Below, piece after piece: positions 1 through 9,721 of a stretch of DNA of 64,000 bases. Source of the DNA: an uncultured Sphingomonas sp. (GTDB taxonomy: Bacteria; Pseudomonadota; Alphaproteobacteria; Sphingomonadales; Sphingomonadaceae); NCBI GenBank assembly GCA_913775975.1, contig CAJYLQ010000010.1, forward strand, positions 1-64,000, in the 5' to 3' direction. The notes below the pieces were generated by a model. That model had not been told where the DNA came from. It saw nothing but the letters and a program-made list of their open reading frames with translations, and ran no database searches. Position numbers and translations under genes: made by a program. Numbering within the stretch: the first letter of the stretch is position 1; each line of letters begins with the position of its first letter.

Positions 1-181
<181 letters not shown>

Positions 182-187
182 CTATTT

Positions 188-256
188 GCCACCCCGGCGA
201 ACGCCGGGGTCCAGTTGGGATTCGTCTGATCTGGGCCCCGGCGTTCGCCGGGGTTG
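188..256. repeat. Pair of inverted REP-like palindromes between groES and groEL
   Basis: CCCCGGCGAACGCCGGGG (192-209) and its reverse complement CCCCGGCGTTCGCCGGGG (236-253), flanked by matching TCCAG/CTGGG. Confidence 0.8.
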
Positions 257-268
257 TGCATCATCGCC

Positions 269-556
269 TCAGGCGATGATCCCCAAGATGTCCGATTCCT
301 TCATGATGAGCAGGTCTTCACCGTTGACCTTGACCTCGGTGCCCGACCACTTGCCGAACAGGATGCGGTCCCCGGCCTTGACGTCCAGCGGGGCGAGCTC
401 GCCCTTGTCGTTCTTGGCGCCCGCACCGGCGGCGACGACTTCGCCTTCCTGCGGATTTTCCTTGGCGGTGTCGGGGATGATGATCCCGCCGGCCGTCTTC
501 TCCTCGGCCTCGACGCGGCGGACGAGAACGCGGTCGTGCAACGGACGAAAGTTCAT
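269..556 (-). CDS. groES: Co-chaperonin GroES
   Basis: 95 aa, [33 protein letters not shown]..., canonical GroES. Confidence 0.98.
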   Translation of the reverse strand: MNFRPLHDRVLVRRVEAEEKTAGGIIIPDTAKENPQEGEVVAAGAGAKNDKGELAPLDVKAGDRILFGKWSGTEVKVNGEDLLIMKESDILGIIA

Positions 557-591
557 TGCTGCATGCCCTTTTCAAGCAGTGTGACAGATTT

Positions 592-618
592 CTGGCACTC
601 CCCGACGGAGAGTGCCAA
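592..618 (-). promoter_or_regulatory. CIRCE operator (HrcA site) upstream of groESL
   Basis: cTGGCACTC-N9-GAGTGCCAa, 9-nt spacer as in the CIRCE consensus, 36 bp upstream of the groES start. Confidence 0.9.
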
Positions 619-668
619 CACCCCTCATATGCGAATGGGCCCGGCGGTCGTCAACGCCCCTGCGGGAA

Positions 669-2069
669 CTATTTTCGACGAGCCGTGCCGGGCATCAGGC
701 CCAGTCGGCCACGCGCGCTCCACCGCCACAACAGCAGCAGCGATACCGCCAGCAGCCCCGCCGCCAGCCCCCACCAGATGCCCGGCGCGCCCAGCCCCGC
801 GCCGAAGCCGAGCGCGGCGGCGGTGGCGAAGCCGATCGCCCAATAGCCGAAGATCTGGATCATCATCGGCACGCGCGTATCCTGGATGCCGCGCAGCACG
901 CCCGCCGCCACCGCCTGCGCGCCGTCGAACAGCTGGAACAGCGCGGCGATGCCGAGCAGCTCGATCGCCATCGTCGCCACCGCCGCCTCGCGCACCGGGT
1001 CCAGATAGATGCGCACGAGCAGCGCGGGGATTGCCCAGAACAGCGCGGCGGTCAGCACCATGATGCCGATCCCCGCCCCGATCGCGACCGTGCCCGCGCG
1101 CCCGATCCACCGCGCATCGCCCGCGCCATAGGCGAAGCCGACCCGGATCGTCGCCGCCTGCGCGATCCCGAACGGCAGCTGGAACGCGATGGCGGCGATG
1201 TTGAGCGCGACGGCGTGCGCATCGATCGCGGTGACGGAGATCATCCCCATCAGCAGCCCGGCGCCGCCGAACAGCCCGCCCTCCGCGATCCAGCCAAGCG
1301 CGATCGGCGCGCCCAGCCGCGCGATCTCCACCATCCGCGATCCTTCGGGCCGCCACCAGCGGCCGAACAGGCGGAACCGGCGCAGCCGCCGGTCGGTCAG
1401 CAGGATCGTCGCATAGGCGAAGGTCGCGACGATCGAGACGGTGACGCTGGCCAGCGCCGATCCCGCCAGCCCCAGCGCGGGCGCACCGAAATGGCCGAAG
1501 ACGAGCGCGTAATTGGCGGCGATGCCGACGACCAGGCTGATCGCGGTGACGATCAGCGCCCAGCCCGGCCGGCCGAGCGCGGCGGCGGTCAGCCGCATCA
1601 GCGCGGACGCGACCGCCGGGATAACCGCGACCGACAGGATACGGCAGAACCGCCCCGCCTCCGCCGCGACGACCGGATCCTGCCCGGCGGCGCGCAACAG
1701 CTGCTCCGCCAGGTTCATCACCCCCACCACGACCAGCCCGCCGCCGACCGCCAGCCACAACGCCATGCGGAACGAACGGCGCACCTGCCGCACCGCGCCC
1801 GCGCGGCGCCCGATCGCGGCGGCGATCAACGGCTCAGCCGCGCCGACCAGCCCGACCAGCCCGAAGGCGAGGATGTGGAACAGAAAGACGCCCAGCGTCG
1901 CCGCCGCGAACGGCACCGGGCCCAGCCGCGCGACGAACACCACATCGACCGCGAACACCGCCATCTGCAACAGGTTCGCCGCGACCAGTGGCCCCGCCAG
2001 CCGGGCCAGCGCACCCACCTCTGCGGCGATCGTCGCTGGCGGGCGGGACAGGGCGTGCGGATGGGCCAT
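669..2069 (-). CDS. MATE family efflux transporter
   Basis: 466 aa multi-TM protein, ARLAGPLVAANLLQMAVFAVDVVFVARLG motif typical of MATE. Confidence 0.9.
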   Translation of the reverse strand: MAHPHALSRPPATIAAEVGALARLAGPLVAANLLQMAVFAVDVVFVARLGPVPFAAATLGVFLFHILAFGLVGLVGAAEPLIAAAIGRRAGAVRQVRRSFRMALWLAVGGGLVVVGVMNLAEQLLRAAGQDPVVAAEAGRFCRILSVAVIPAVASALMRLTAAALGRPGWALIVTAISLVVGIAANYALVFGHFGAPALGLAGSALASVTVSIVATFAYATILLTDRRLRRFRLFGRWWRPEGSRMVEIARLGAPIALGWIAEGGLFGGAGLLMGMISVTAIDAHAVALNIAAIAFQLPFGIAQAATIRVGFAYGAGDARWIGRAGTVAIGAGIGIMVLTAALFWAIPALLVRIYLDPVREAAVATMAIELLGIAALFQLFDGAQAVAAGVLRGIQDTRVPMMIQIFGYWAIGFATAAALGFGAGLGAPGIWWGLAAGLLAVSLLLLWRWSARGRLGLMPGTARRK

Positions 2070-2174
2070 CGCGGCGGGCCTTAGAGGAAGCGGCAGGGCG
2101 CGCCAATAGAGGCGTCACCCGTCACTGCCGCTCACCCGCCCGCCCGTACCGCTCTGGCAGGACCCGCGCCGCGC

Positions 2175-2852
2175 ATGGTAGGCGCCCCGCGCATGACCAC
2201 CCTCTCCCGCCGTCTGCCGCGTGAACTCGCCGGCCTTGCCCTGCTGGCGCTGGCCGCGATCGTCGTGCTCGCGATCGGCGGGCTGATCGACCGGATGCCC
2301 TTCGCCGCCGACCGCGCGATCGTGACGGGCCTGCGCGCCTGGGGCGGGCCGGCGTGGCTACCGTCTTTCGCGATCAACCTGACGGCGCTGGGCAGCGGCA
2401 ATATCCTCACATTGGTCGTGCTGCTCGTCGCCGGCTTTCTGCTGGTCCAGCGGCTGTGGCTGACGGCGGCGATGCTGGGGCTGGCGACGGCGTCGGGCGG
2501 CTATGCGGTGGGACTCGTGAAGCACTATTTCGCGCGGGCCCGCCCCGATCTGGTGCCGCACCTCGTGCCGGTATCCAGCGCCAGCTTCCCCTCGGGCCAT
2601 GCCGCGTCGAGCGCGCTCGCCTACCTGACGCTGGCGGCGCTCGCCGCGCAGGTGGTGCCGCAGCGCGCCGCGCGCCGCTATCTCTTCGCCGTCGCCGTGC
2701 TGTTGACCGGGGCGATCGGCACGAGCCGCGTCTATCTGGGCGTCCACTGGCCGTCCGATGTGCTGGGCGGCTGGAGTTTCGGGACACTCTGGGCGCTGGG
2801 CTGGTGGTGGGCCACCGCCTTTACCCGCCATGCGATCGGCGGGGAGCGATAG
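2175..2852 (+). CDS. PAP2-family phosphatase
   Basis: KHYFARARPD...SFPSGHAASS...SRVYLGVHWPSDVLGG: the three PAP2 motifs. Confidence 0.93.
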   Translation: MVGAPRMTTLSRRLPRELAGLALLALAAIVVLAIGGLIDRMPFAADRAIVTGLRAWGGPAWLPSFAINLTALGSGNILTLVVLLVAGFLLVQRLWLTAAMLGLATASGGYAVGLVKHYFARARPDLVPHLVPVSSASFPSGHAASSALAYLTLAALAAQVVPQRAARRYLFAVAVLLTGAIGTSRVYLGVHWPSDVLGGWSFGTLWALGWWWATAFTRHAIGGER

Positions 2853-2873
2853 GCCGCCCCCCGCCCCTATCAC

Positions 2874-3869
2874 TCAATCCTCCGCGCGGCGCTCCGCCAG
2901 CGCGCGTTCCCAGGCCAGCGCGTCGCGGACGATCAGTTCCAGGTCGTCGCGCTGCGGCCGCCACGGCAGGGCCGCCAGGATCGCGCTGTTGTCCGCGACC
3001 AGTTCCGCCGGATCGCCGGGGCGGCGGCCCTCCATGCGGCGCTCGATCGTCATGTTCGTCACCCGGTCGACCGCGTCCAGCACCTCGCTGACCGAAAAGC
3101 CCCGGCCATAGCCCGCGTTGAGCGTATGGCTGCGCGTCGGCTCGGCGCGCAGCAGGTCGAGCGCGGCGACATGCGCGGCGGCGAGATCGGACACGTGGAT
3201 ATAGTCGCGCACCCCCGTCCCGTCGCGCGTCGGAAAGTCGGTGCCGAAGACAGAGACATGGCTGCGCTTGCCCGTCGCCGCCTCGACCGCCACCTTGATG
3301 AGGTGCGTCGCGCCCGCCGTCGACTGGCCCGACCGCCCTTGCGGGTCGGCGCCCGCGACGTTGAAATAGCGCAGGCAGGCATAGTTGATCGGATGCGCCG
3401 CCGCGACATCGCGAAGCATCGCCTCCGTCATCAGCTTCGACATGCCATAGGGGTTGATCGGCGCGGTCGGATCGCCCTCCGCGATCGGCACCTTCTGCGG
3501 ATTGCCATAGGTCGCGGCGGTCGAGGAGAAGATGAAGTGCTTCACACCCTCCACCACCGCGCTCTCGATCAGCGCGCGGCTGGCGGCGGTGTTGTTGCGA
3601 TAATATTTCAGCGGGTCGCTGACCGATTCCGGCACCACCACCGATCCCGCGAAGTGCATGATCGCATCGACCCGGTGCCCCCGGATCGCCGCGCGCACCC
3701 GCCCGTCATCGGAAATGTCGCACTCCACCAGCGTCGCGCGGGGATCGACCGCCCAGTCGAACCCGGTGACGAGGTTGTCGACCACCACCACCTCATGCCC
3801 CGCATCCAGCAGGGCCAGTACCGCATGGCTGCCGATATAGCCCGCGCCGCCCGTCACCATCACCGCCAT
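2874..3869 (-). CDS. galE: UDP-glucose 4-epimerase
   Basis: [33 protein letters not shown]...YGMSK; extended SDR GalE. Confidence 0.93.
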   Translation of the reverse strand: MAVMVTGGAGYIGSHAVLALLDAGHEVVVVDNLVTGFDWAVDPRATLVECDISDDGRVRAAIRGHRVDAIMHFAGSVVVPESVSDPLKYYRNNTAASRALIESAVVEGVKHFIFSSTAATYGNPQKVPIAEGDPTAPINPYGMSKLMTEAMLRDVAAAHPINYACLRYFNVAGADPQGRSGQSTAGATHLIKVAVEAATGKRSHVSVFGTDFPTRDGTGVRDYIHVSDLAAAHVAALDLLRAEPTRSHTLNAGYGRGFSVSEVLDAVDRVTNMTIERRMEGRRPGDPAELVADNSAILAALPWRPQRDDLELIVRDALAWERALAERRAED

Positions 3870-3934
3870 CGGATATCTCCCTTTGCGGCGGCCCTTACCG
3901 CTTCCTACATCGGCCGCAAAGGAGTGCTGATGCG

Positions 3935-4474
3935 ATGACCGAATATGTGACCCTGGCCGGCGGCTGTTTCTGGTGCACCGAGGCGGTGTTCAAGGACGTG
4001 ATCGGCGTCGAAAGCGTCGAGAGCGGCTATATCGGCGGCCATGCCGAGAACCCGACCTACAAGCAGGTCTGCGGCGGCGACACCGGCCATGCGGAGGCTA
4101 TCCGTGTCGGCTTCGATCCCGAAAAGATCGACATCGCCGACCTGTTCGACATCTTCTTCGCGACGCACGATCCGACCCAGCTGAACCGGCAGGGCAACGA
4201 CATCGGGACGCAGTACCGCTCCGCCATCTTCCCCGCGACGGTGATGCAGGAGGAGCAGGCGAACCAGGCGATCGCCCGCGCGCAGCAGGCGTCCGACAAG
4301 CCGATCGTCACGACGATCGAGACGGCGGACAACTGGTATCCGGCGGAGGATTATCACCAGGATTACTGGGAAACGTCGGGCCGCTCCAATCCCTATTGCA
4401 TGGCGGTGATCCCGCCCAAGCTGCAAAAGCTCCGCAAGAGCTTCGCCGCGCGATCGAAGGCGGTGACGGCCTAG
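3935..4474 (+). CDS. msrA: Peptide-methionine (S)-S-oxide reductase
   Basis: [11 protein letters not shown] catalytic motif, [25 protein letters not shown]. Confidence 0.97.
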   Translation: MTEYVTLAGGCFWCTEAVFKDVIGVESVESGYIGGHAENPTYKQVCGGDTGHAEAIRVGFDPEKIDIADLFDIFFATHDPTQLNRQGNDIGTQYRSAIFPATVMQEEQANQAIARAQQASDKPIVTTIETADNWYPAEDYHQDYWETSGRSNPYCMAVIPPKLQKLRKSFAARSKAVTA

Positions 4475-4480
4475 GCCCGG

Positions 4481-4504
4481 CCCCTCCCCGCTCGCGGGGA
4501 GGGG
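4481..4504. terminator. Bidirectional terminator-like hairpin between convergent msrA and Sua5-family gene
   Basis: CCCCTCCCCGC-tc-GCGGGGAGGGG perfect inverted repeat in the convergent intergenic gap. Confidence 0.6.
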
Positions 4505-4509
4505 GCATT

Positions 4510-5442
4510 TCAGCGCGCCGCCGCGCGGCGCAGGCGGTCGTTGATCGCCGCGCCGACGCCCGCGTCCGGCACCGGGGCCACCGCGATGCGCGCCCGGTCG
4601 CTGGCGTCGGCGCGGTGGAGCGCGTCGAACAGGCGCGCGGCCGCCTCGACGGGGTCGCCGGTTGCCGAGAGCGTGTCGTCGCCCGCGACCGCGCCGAAGC
4701 CGATCAGCCATTCGTCGCCGTCGCGTGCGGTGGCGTTCAGCCGCAGCGGCTTGACCGGCGCATAGTGGACCGCGAGCTGGCCCGGCGCGACGATGCGGCC
4801 GTCATCGCCCGCGACGTCGCCCGCGCCGACCACCGCGGCGACCGCCTCCGCCGTCACCGGGCCGGGGCGCAGCACCTGCCGGCCGCGCACGATCGTCGAT
4901 TCGACGCCCGCCGCGCAGGGGCCGTCGTCGATCACCAGCCCGGCCGCATCGCCCAGACTGGCGACGACATGCGCGGCGCGCGTCGGGCTTAGGTGGTTGC
5001 TGCGATTGGCCGAGGGCGCCGCCAGCGGCCGCCCGCTCGCCGCCAGCAGGTCGCGCATTGCACGGCCCGCCGGTACGCGGACCGCGACCGTCTCCAGCCC
5101 CGCCGTCACCAGCGCTGCCACCGGCGCGCCCGGCCGCAGCGGCAGCACCAGCGTCAGCGGCCCCGGCCAGAACGCCGCCGCCAGCGCGCGCGCGGTATCG
5201 TCGAACACCGCCAGCGCCTCCGCCGCCGCCAGATCGGGGACGTGGACGATCAGCGGGTTGAAGCTGGGCCGCCCCTTGGCCGCATAGATGCGCGCCACCG
5301 CCGCGCCGTCGCCCGCATCGGCGGCCAGGCCATAGACGGTCTCGGTCGGCACCGCCACGATACCGCCATTCCGAATTCGTGACGCCGCCTCTTCGATAGC
5401 TTCCGTGCCGTAAGATCGAACAAGGGGGTTTGCGGGGTCCAT
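4510..5442 (-). CDS. L-threonylcarbamoyladenylate synthase (Sua5/YwlC family)
   Basis: MDPANPLVRSYGTEAIEEAASRIRNGGIVAVPTETVYGLAADA...PLAAPSANRSNHLSPTRA. Confidence 0.93.
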   Translation of the reverse strand: MDPANPLVRSYGTEAIEEAASRIRNGGIVAVPTETVYGLAADAGDGAAVARIYAAKGRPSFNPLIVHVPDLAAAEALAVFDDTARALAAAFWPGPLTLVLPLRPGAPVAALVTAGLETVAVRVPAGRAMRDLLAASGRPLAAPSANRSNHLSPTRAAHVVASLGDAAGLVIDDGPCAAGVESTIVRGRQVLRPGPVTAEAVAAVVGAGDVAGDDGRIVAPGQLAVHYAPVKPLRLNATARDGDEWLIGFGAVAGDDTLSATGDPVEAAARLFDALHRADASDRARIAVAPVPDAGVGAAINDRLRRAAAR

Positions 5443-5478
5443 CAGGATATGCCTATACCATCCAAAACGCTGGAGAGA

Positions 5479-7179
5479 ATGGTGCCTTTCACACCCCCCG
5501 TCGCCGAGCAGCGCTTCGTCCTCGATACCGTCGCGGGTCTGGCGGACCTCGCCGCCACCGATCGCTTCGCCGCCGCGTCCGACGACGTGGTCGATGCGGT
5601 GCTGGAGGGTGCGGGCCAGTTCGCCGCCGGCGAATGGGAGCCGCTGGCCGCGATCGGCGATGCGGTCGGCGCGCGCTGGACGCCCGATGGCGTCACGATG
5701 CCCGATGGCTATGCCGCCGCCTATCGGGCCTATGTGGAGGGCGGTTGGGGCACGATCGGCGCGCCGGAGGCGTGGGGCGGCCAGGGCCTGCCCTTCGCGA
5801 TCCAGACGGCGGTGCTGGAGACGCTGGGCACCGCCAATACCGGCTTCGCGCTGTGCCCGACGCTGACGGTCGGCGCGATCGAGGCGCTGGCGCATCATGG
5901 CAGCCAGGCGCAGCAGTCGCTCTACCTGCCCCGCCTCGCGACCGGCGAGTGGACCGGCACGATGAACCTGACCGAGCCACAGGCGGGCAGCGACGTCGGC
6001 GCGCTGCGCGCCACCGCCACGCCGAACGGCGACGGCACCTGGTCGATCCGGGGCACGAAGATCTTCATCAGCTTCGGCGACCACGACATGGCGGACAATA
6101 TCGTCCACCTCGTTTTGGCGCGCACGCCCGATGCGCCCGCCGGCACGCGCGGGATCAGCCTGTTCCTCGTCCCCAAGTTCCGGCTGGATGCGGAAGGGAA
6201 CCCGGCCGAGGCGAACGACATCCGCACCGTGTCGATCGAACACAAGATGGGCCTCCACATCTCGCCCACCTGCGTCCTGTCGTTCGGCGATCATGGCGGC
6301 TGCGTCGGCGAGTTGATCGGTCCCGAACATGGCGGGATGCGCGCGATGTTCACGATGATGAACAACGCCCGCCTCAATGTCGGCCTGCAGGGCGTGCAGG
6401 TGGCCGAAGGCGCGACGCAGAAGGCGGTCGCCTATGCGCTGGACCGCGTGCAGGGCGCGCGCGACGGCGCCCCCGCCCCGATCGCGCAGCATCCCGACGT
6501 GCGGCGGATGCTGATGCGGATGCGCGCGCAGACCGATGCCGCGCGCGCGCTGGTCTATTACGCCGCCGGGCAGGTCGATCGCGCGGCGCTGGGCGATGCC
6601 GCCGCGCGCGACCGGCTGGAGGTGATGACCCCGCTGGCCAAGGCGCACGCCACGGATCTGGGCTGCGAGGTCGCGAGCCTGGGCATCCAGGTGCATGGCG
6701 GCATGGGATATGTCGAGGAGACGGGCGCCGCGCGCTTTTTGCGCGATGCGCGGATCACGCCGATCTACGAGGGGACGAACGGCATCCAGGCCGCCGATCT
6801 GGTCGGGCGGAAGCTGGCATTGTCGGGCGGCACGGCGATCGCCACGCTGATCGCGGACATGCGGGCGGAGGCGGAGCATCCCGCCCTCGTCCAGCTGATC
6901 GACCTGAGCGAGGCGGTGGCCCGGCATCTCGCCGCCGCCGCGCCGGACGACCGGCTGGCGGGCAGCTATCCCTTCCTGACGATGCTGTCGGTCGCCGCCT
7001 GCGGCTGGCTGATGGAGCGGCAGGGCCGCACCGCGCCGGACGACGATTTCGGCGCGACCAAGCGCGCCGTCACCGCCTTCTACCTCGATCAGATCGTGCC
7101 GGAGGCGCATGGGCTGCACGCCGCCGCGACCGCGCCGGCGGCGGGCCTTTACGCGGTCGATGTGGCGCGGCTGGGATAG
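5479..7179 (+). CDS. Acyl-CoA dehydrogenase
   Basis: MNLTEPQAGSDVGALRATA...QVHGGMGYVEETGAARFLRDARITPIYEGTNGIQAADLVGRK; acyl-CoA dehydrogenase signatures. Confidence 0.93.
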   Translation: MVPFTPPVAEQRFVLDTVAGLADLAATDRFAAASDDVVDAVLEGAGQFAAGEWEPLAAIGDAVGARWTPDGVTMPDGYAAAYRAYVEGGWGTIGAPEAWGGQGLPFAIQTAVLETLGTANTGFALCPTLTVGAIEALAHHGSQAQQSLYLPRLATGEWTGTMNLTEPQAGSDVGALRATATPNGDGTWSIRGTKIFISFGDHDMADNIVHLVLARTPDAPAGTRGISLFLVPKFRLDAEGNPAEANDIRTVSIEHKMGLHISPTCVLSFGDHGGCVGELIGPEHGGMRAMFTMMNNARLNVGLQGVQVAEGATQKAVAYALDRVQGARDGAPAPIAQHPDVRRMLMRMRAQTDAARALVYYAAGQVDRAALGDAAARDRLEVMTPLAKAHATDLGCEVASLGIQVHGGMGYVEETGAARFLRDARITPIYEGTNGIQAADLVGRKLALSGGTAIATLIADMRAEAEHPALVQLIDLSEAVARHLAAAAPDDRLAGSYPFLTMLSVAACGWLMERQGRTAPDDDFGATKRAVTAFYLDQIVPEAHGLHAAATAPAAGLYAVDVARLG

Positions 7180-7197
7180 GCGGCGGGCGCAGCCCCG

Positions 7198-7620
7198 TCA
7201 GGCGGGTTCCACCACCGGCCGGGCGCCGGCGATCTCGGCATCGATCCAGTCCATCGCACGATCGATGTCTCGGAAGATGGCGATGTAAGCCTCGAACGTC
7301 CGGCGCGCCTGCAGTTTGTTCAGCATCGTCCCCGCGACGATCGCGATCGCCTTCAGCGGCCCCTCCCCCACGGGCGGCAGGCCCGCCGCGACGGTGCGGA
7401 ACCGCTCATTGACGGCCGCAGGCTGGACCGCGAATTCGCGCCCGTCGATCAACAGGCCGAACGCGGGCGTACGCTTGGCCTGCTGCGCGATCGCGATGCC
7501 CAGATCGGCGAAATAGCGATCGACCATGTCTTGCGTCCACAGGCCGACCAGCCGCGCGCGGATCTGCGCACGCACGGGATCGAAGCCGATCGCATAGGAT
7601 GGGTCGAGGCCGAACATGTA
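7198..7620 (-). CDS. Conserved hypothetical protein
   Basis: Open frame with MFGLDPSYAIGFDPVRAQIRARLVGLWTQDMVDRYFADLGIAI...; start uncertain (ORF extends to 7689). Confidence 0.6.
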   Translation of the reverse strand, partial: YMFGLDPSYAIGFDPVRAQIRARLVGLWTQDMVDRYFADLGIAIAQQAKRTPAFGLLIDGREFAVQPAAVNERFRTVAAGLPPVGEGPLKAIAIVAGTMLNKLQARRTFEAYIAIFRDIDRAMDWIDAEIAGARPVVEPA

Positions 7621-7798
7621 TGGCATCCAAGGGCAATAGCAGTTGCCCGACTGATTTTTGTTAATTGCCGGAAGTGGCGCTGCCGTCAAGATAATCTCGC
7701 ACCGGACCTATCGGCGCGTGCTTCGGGCGTATCGATGGCGACTTCGGTCCCGGCATTGCCTGTCGCCTTCCCTCGCCGGCGCCGCTACAGCCGGCGCC

Positions 7799-8635
7799 AT
7801 GTTCGACCTCGACGCCTATCTGACCCGCATCGACATGCCCGCCCGGCCGACGCCCGACGCCGCCGGCCTTTCCCGGTTGCAGCGCGCGCACCGGCTGGCG
7901 ATCCCGTTCGAGAATTTCGACGTGGTGCTGGGGCGCGGCATCGCCATCGACAGCGCTTCCGTCTTCGCCAAGCTGGTGACGGCGCGGCGTGGCGGCTATT
8001 GCTTCGAACAGAACCGCCTGTTCGGCGATGCGCTGGACGCGCTGGGCTTCGCGCATGTGCCGCTGCTGGCGCGGGTGTGGCTGGGCATCGACCCGGACGG
8101 TGGGCCGGTGCCGCCGCTGACGCATACGTTCAGCCGGGTGACGGTCGAAGGGCAGGACTGGATCGCCGACCCCGGCTTCGGCGGCAGCTATGCCCCGATC
8201 ATGCCGATGGAAGACGGCGCGGAGGCGGAGGCGCCCGACGGCGCGCGCTTCCGCCTGCGCACCGATCCGCGCCATGGCTGGATGCTGGAACGGCTGGGGT
8301 CCGCCGCCGCGACCGACGGGCGGGGCGCGGGGCCGGGCTGGCAGCCGCAATATGCCTTTACCGGCGAGCCGGCGGTCGCGGCCGATCTGGCGATGGGCAA
8401 TCTATGGTCCGCGACCGCGCCCGGTACGCGCTTCACCAGCGCCAGTATCGCCAGCATCGTCCTGCCGCACGGCTTCGCCTCGCTGACCGACCGCAACTAT
8501 CGCCGGATCGCGGCGGGGACGACCAACGAGGGGGAGATCACCGATCCGCGCGTCTACCGGATGCGGCTGAGCCTGATGTTCGGCATCTCGCTGACCGTCG
8601 AAGAGGTGGCGGGTCTGGGCCTGTTCGCCGGCTGA
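7799..8635 (+). CDS. Arylamine N-acetyltransferase
   Basis: RGGYCFEQNRLF catalytic Cys motif, THTFSRV His, DPGFGGSYAPIMPM Asp. Confidence 0.93.
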   Translation: MFDLDAYLTRIDMPARPTPDAAGLSRLQRAHRLAIPFENFDVVLGRGIAIDSASVFAKLVTARRGGYCFEQNRLFGDALDALGFAHVPLLARVWLGIDPDGGPVPPLTHTFSRVTVEGQDWIADPGFGGSYAPIMPMEDGAEAEAPDGARFRLRTDPRHGWMLERLGSAAATDGRGAGPGWQPQYAFTGEPAVAADLAMGNLWSATAPGTRFTSASIASIVLPHGFASLTDRNYRRIAAGTTNEGEITDPRVYRMRLSLMFGISLTVEEVAGLGLFAG

Positions 8636-8663
8636 CGGCGCCGCCCGAATCGGGGCGCGGCGA

Positions 8664-9014
8664 CTACACCCGTTCGAGCAGCTCGTCCCAGTTGAGGTCC
8701 AGCAGCTCCACCGCCTCGACGATGCGCGGCCAGTGGACGCGGCGGAAGGTCTCGCGCTCCGCCGCGCGCAGGCGTTCCGGCGCGCCGGGCAGCACGAACA
8801 TGCCGATGCCGCGCCGCACCTCGACATAGCCATCGTCCTGAAAACCCTGATAGGCTTTCGCGACGGTCAGCGGATTGGCGCCATGTTCCGCCGCGAACGC
8901 GCGGACCGAGGGGAGCTGGTCGCCCGGCCGGTATTCGCCGCGCAAAATCCCCGCCGCGATCGCGCCGCGCAACCGCAGATAGACCGGGCTGTCCTCGTTG
9001 TGCATCGCTGTCAT
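8664..9014 (-). CDS. GntR-family transcriptional regulator (short, YtrA-like)
   Basis: SPVYLRLRGAIAAGILRGEYRPGDQLPSVRAFAAEHGANPLTVAKAYQGFQDDGYVEVRRGIGMFV wHTH. Confidence 0.85.
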   Translation of the reverse strand: MTAMHNEDSPVYLRLRGAIAAGILRGEYRPGDQLPSVRAFAAEHGANPLTVAKAYQGFQDDGYVEVRRGIGMFVLPGAPERLRAAERETFRRVHWPRIVEAVELLDLNWDELLERV

Positions 9015-9049
9015 GCTACCTTAATACAGCAGTCACAGCAAAAGTCGAC

Positions 9050-9628
9050 TCACCAGCGGCAAACGATTTTGTCCATATCGGGACGCGGCCGTTCCTCCAG
9101 CGGGCGGCCGGGCGTGCCGATGAACACGTATCCGGCGATCCGGCCGACCTCCACGCCCGCCGCCGCCAGCAGCGTATCGCGCACCTGCGTGCTGAACGCC
9201 GCCCAGCCGGTCAGCCAACCGCCCGCAAAGCCGAGCGCGCCGGCCGCGTGAAGCAGGTTCATGCACGCCGCGCCCGCCGACAGCTCCTGCTCCCACACGG
9301 GCACGGGGCTCGCGGTGTTGGGGGTGGACAGCACCGCGACCAGCACCGGCGCCTGCCGCGCGAACTGGTCGAGCGCCGCGAGGTCCGCCGCCGACGCGCC
9401 CGGCCGCTCCGCCGTCAGCGCGTCGCGCAGCAGTGCGGCGAAGCGGTCGCGATCCTCGATCACCACGAAGCGCCACGGCGCCAGCTTGCCGTGATCGGGC
9501 GTGCGCGCGGCGATCGCCAGCATCCGGTCCAGCGTGGCGGCATCGGGGCCGGGCGCGACCAGGTCGCGCGGCTTGCCCGACCGGCGGGTGGAGAGGAAGG
9601 CGGCGGGGCTGGTCAGGTCATTGAACAT
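9050..9628 (-). CDS. Nitroreductase family protein
   Basis: RRSGKPRDLVAPGPDAATLDRMLAIAARTPDHGKLAPWRFVVIED...FIGTPGRP. Confidence 0.88.
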   Translation of the reverse strand: MFNDLTSPAAFLSTRRSGKPRDLVAPGPDAATLDRMLAIAARTPDHGKLAPWRFVVIEDRDRFAALLRDALTAERPGASAADLAALDQFARQAPVLVAVLSTPNTASPVPVWEQELSAGAACMNLLHAAGALGFAGGWLTGWAAFSTQVRDTLLAAAGVEVGRIAGYVFIGTPGRPLEERPRPDMDKIVCRW

Positions 9629-9721
9629 ACCCGCGCTTCTAGCCGCTCGGCCGCGTATTTACAGCCGCGCCGTTGCCGCTAGGTTCGCGCCCCTGACCGA
9701 AATGACAGAGTAACCGATTAT

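Noticed and set aside
612-2084. 490-aa plus-strand ORF opposite MATE
   Set aside because: Composition-driven antisense frame; MATE on the minus strand has coherent TM segments and family motifs.
4510-7119. 869-aa minus-strand ORF as one protein
   Set aside because: Only the C-terminal part is real (Sua5/YwlC family); the N-terminal extension is antisense to the acyl-CoA dehydrogenase.
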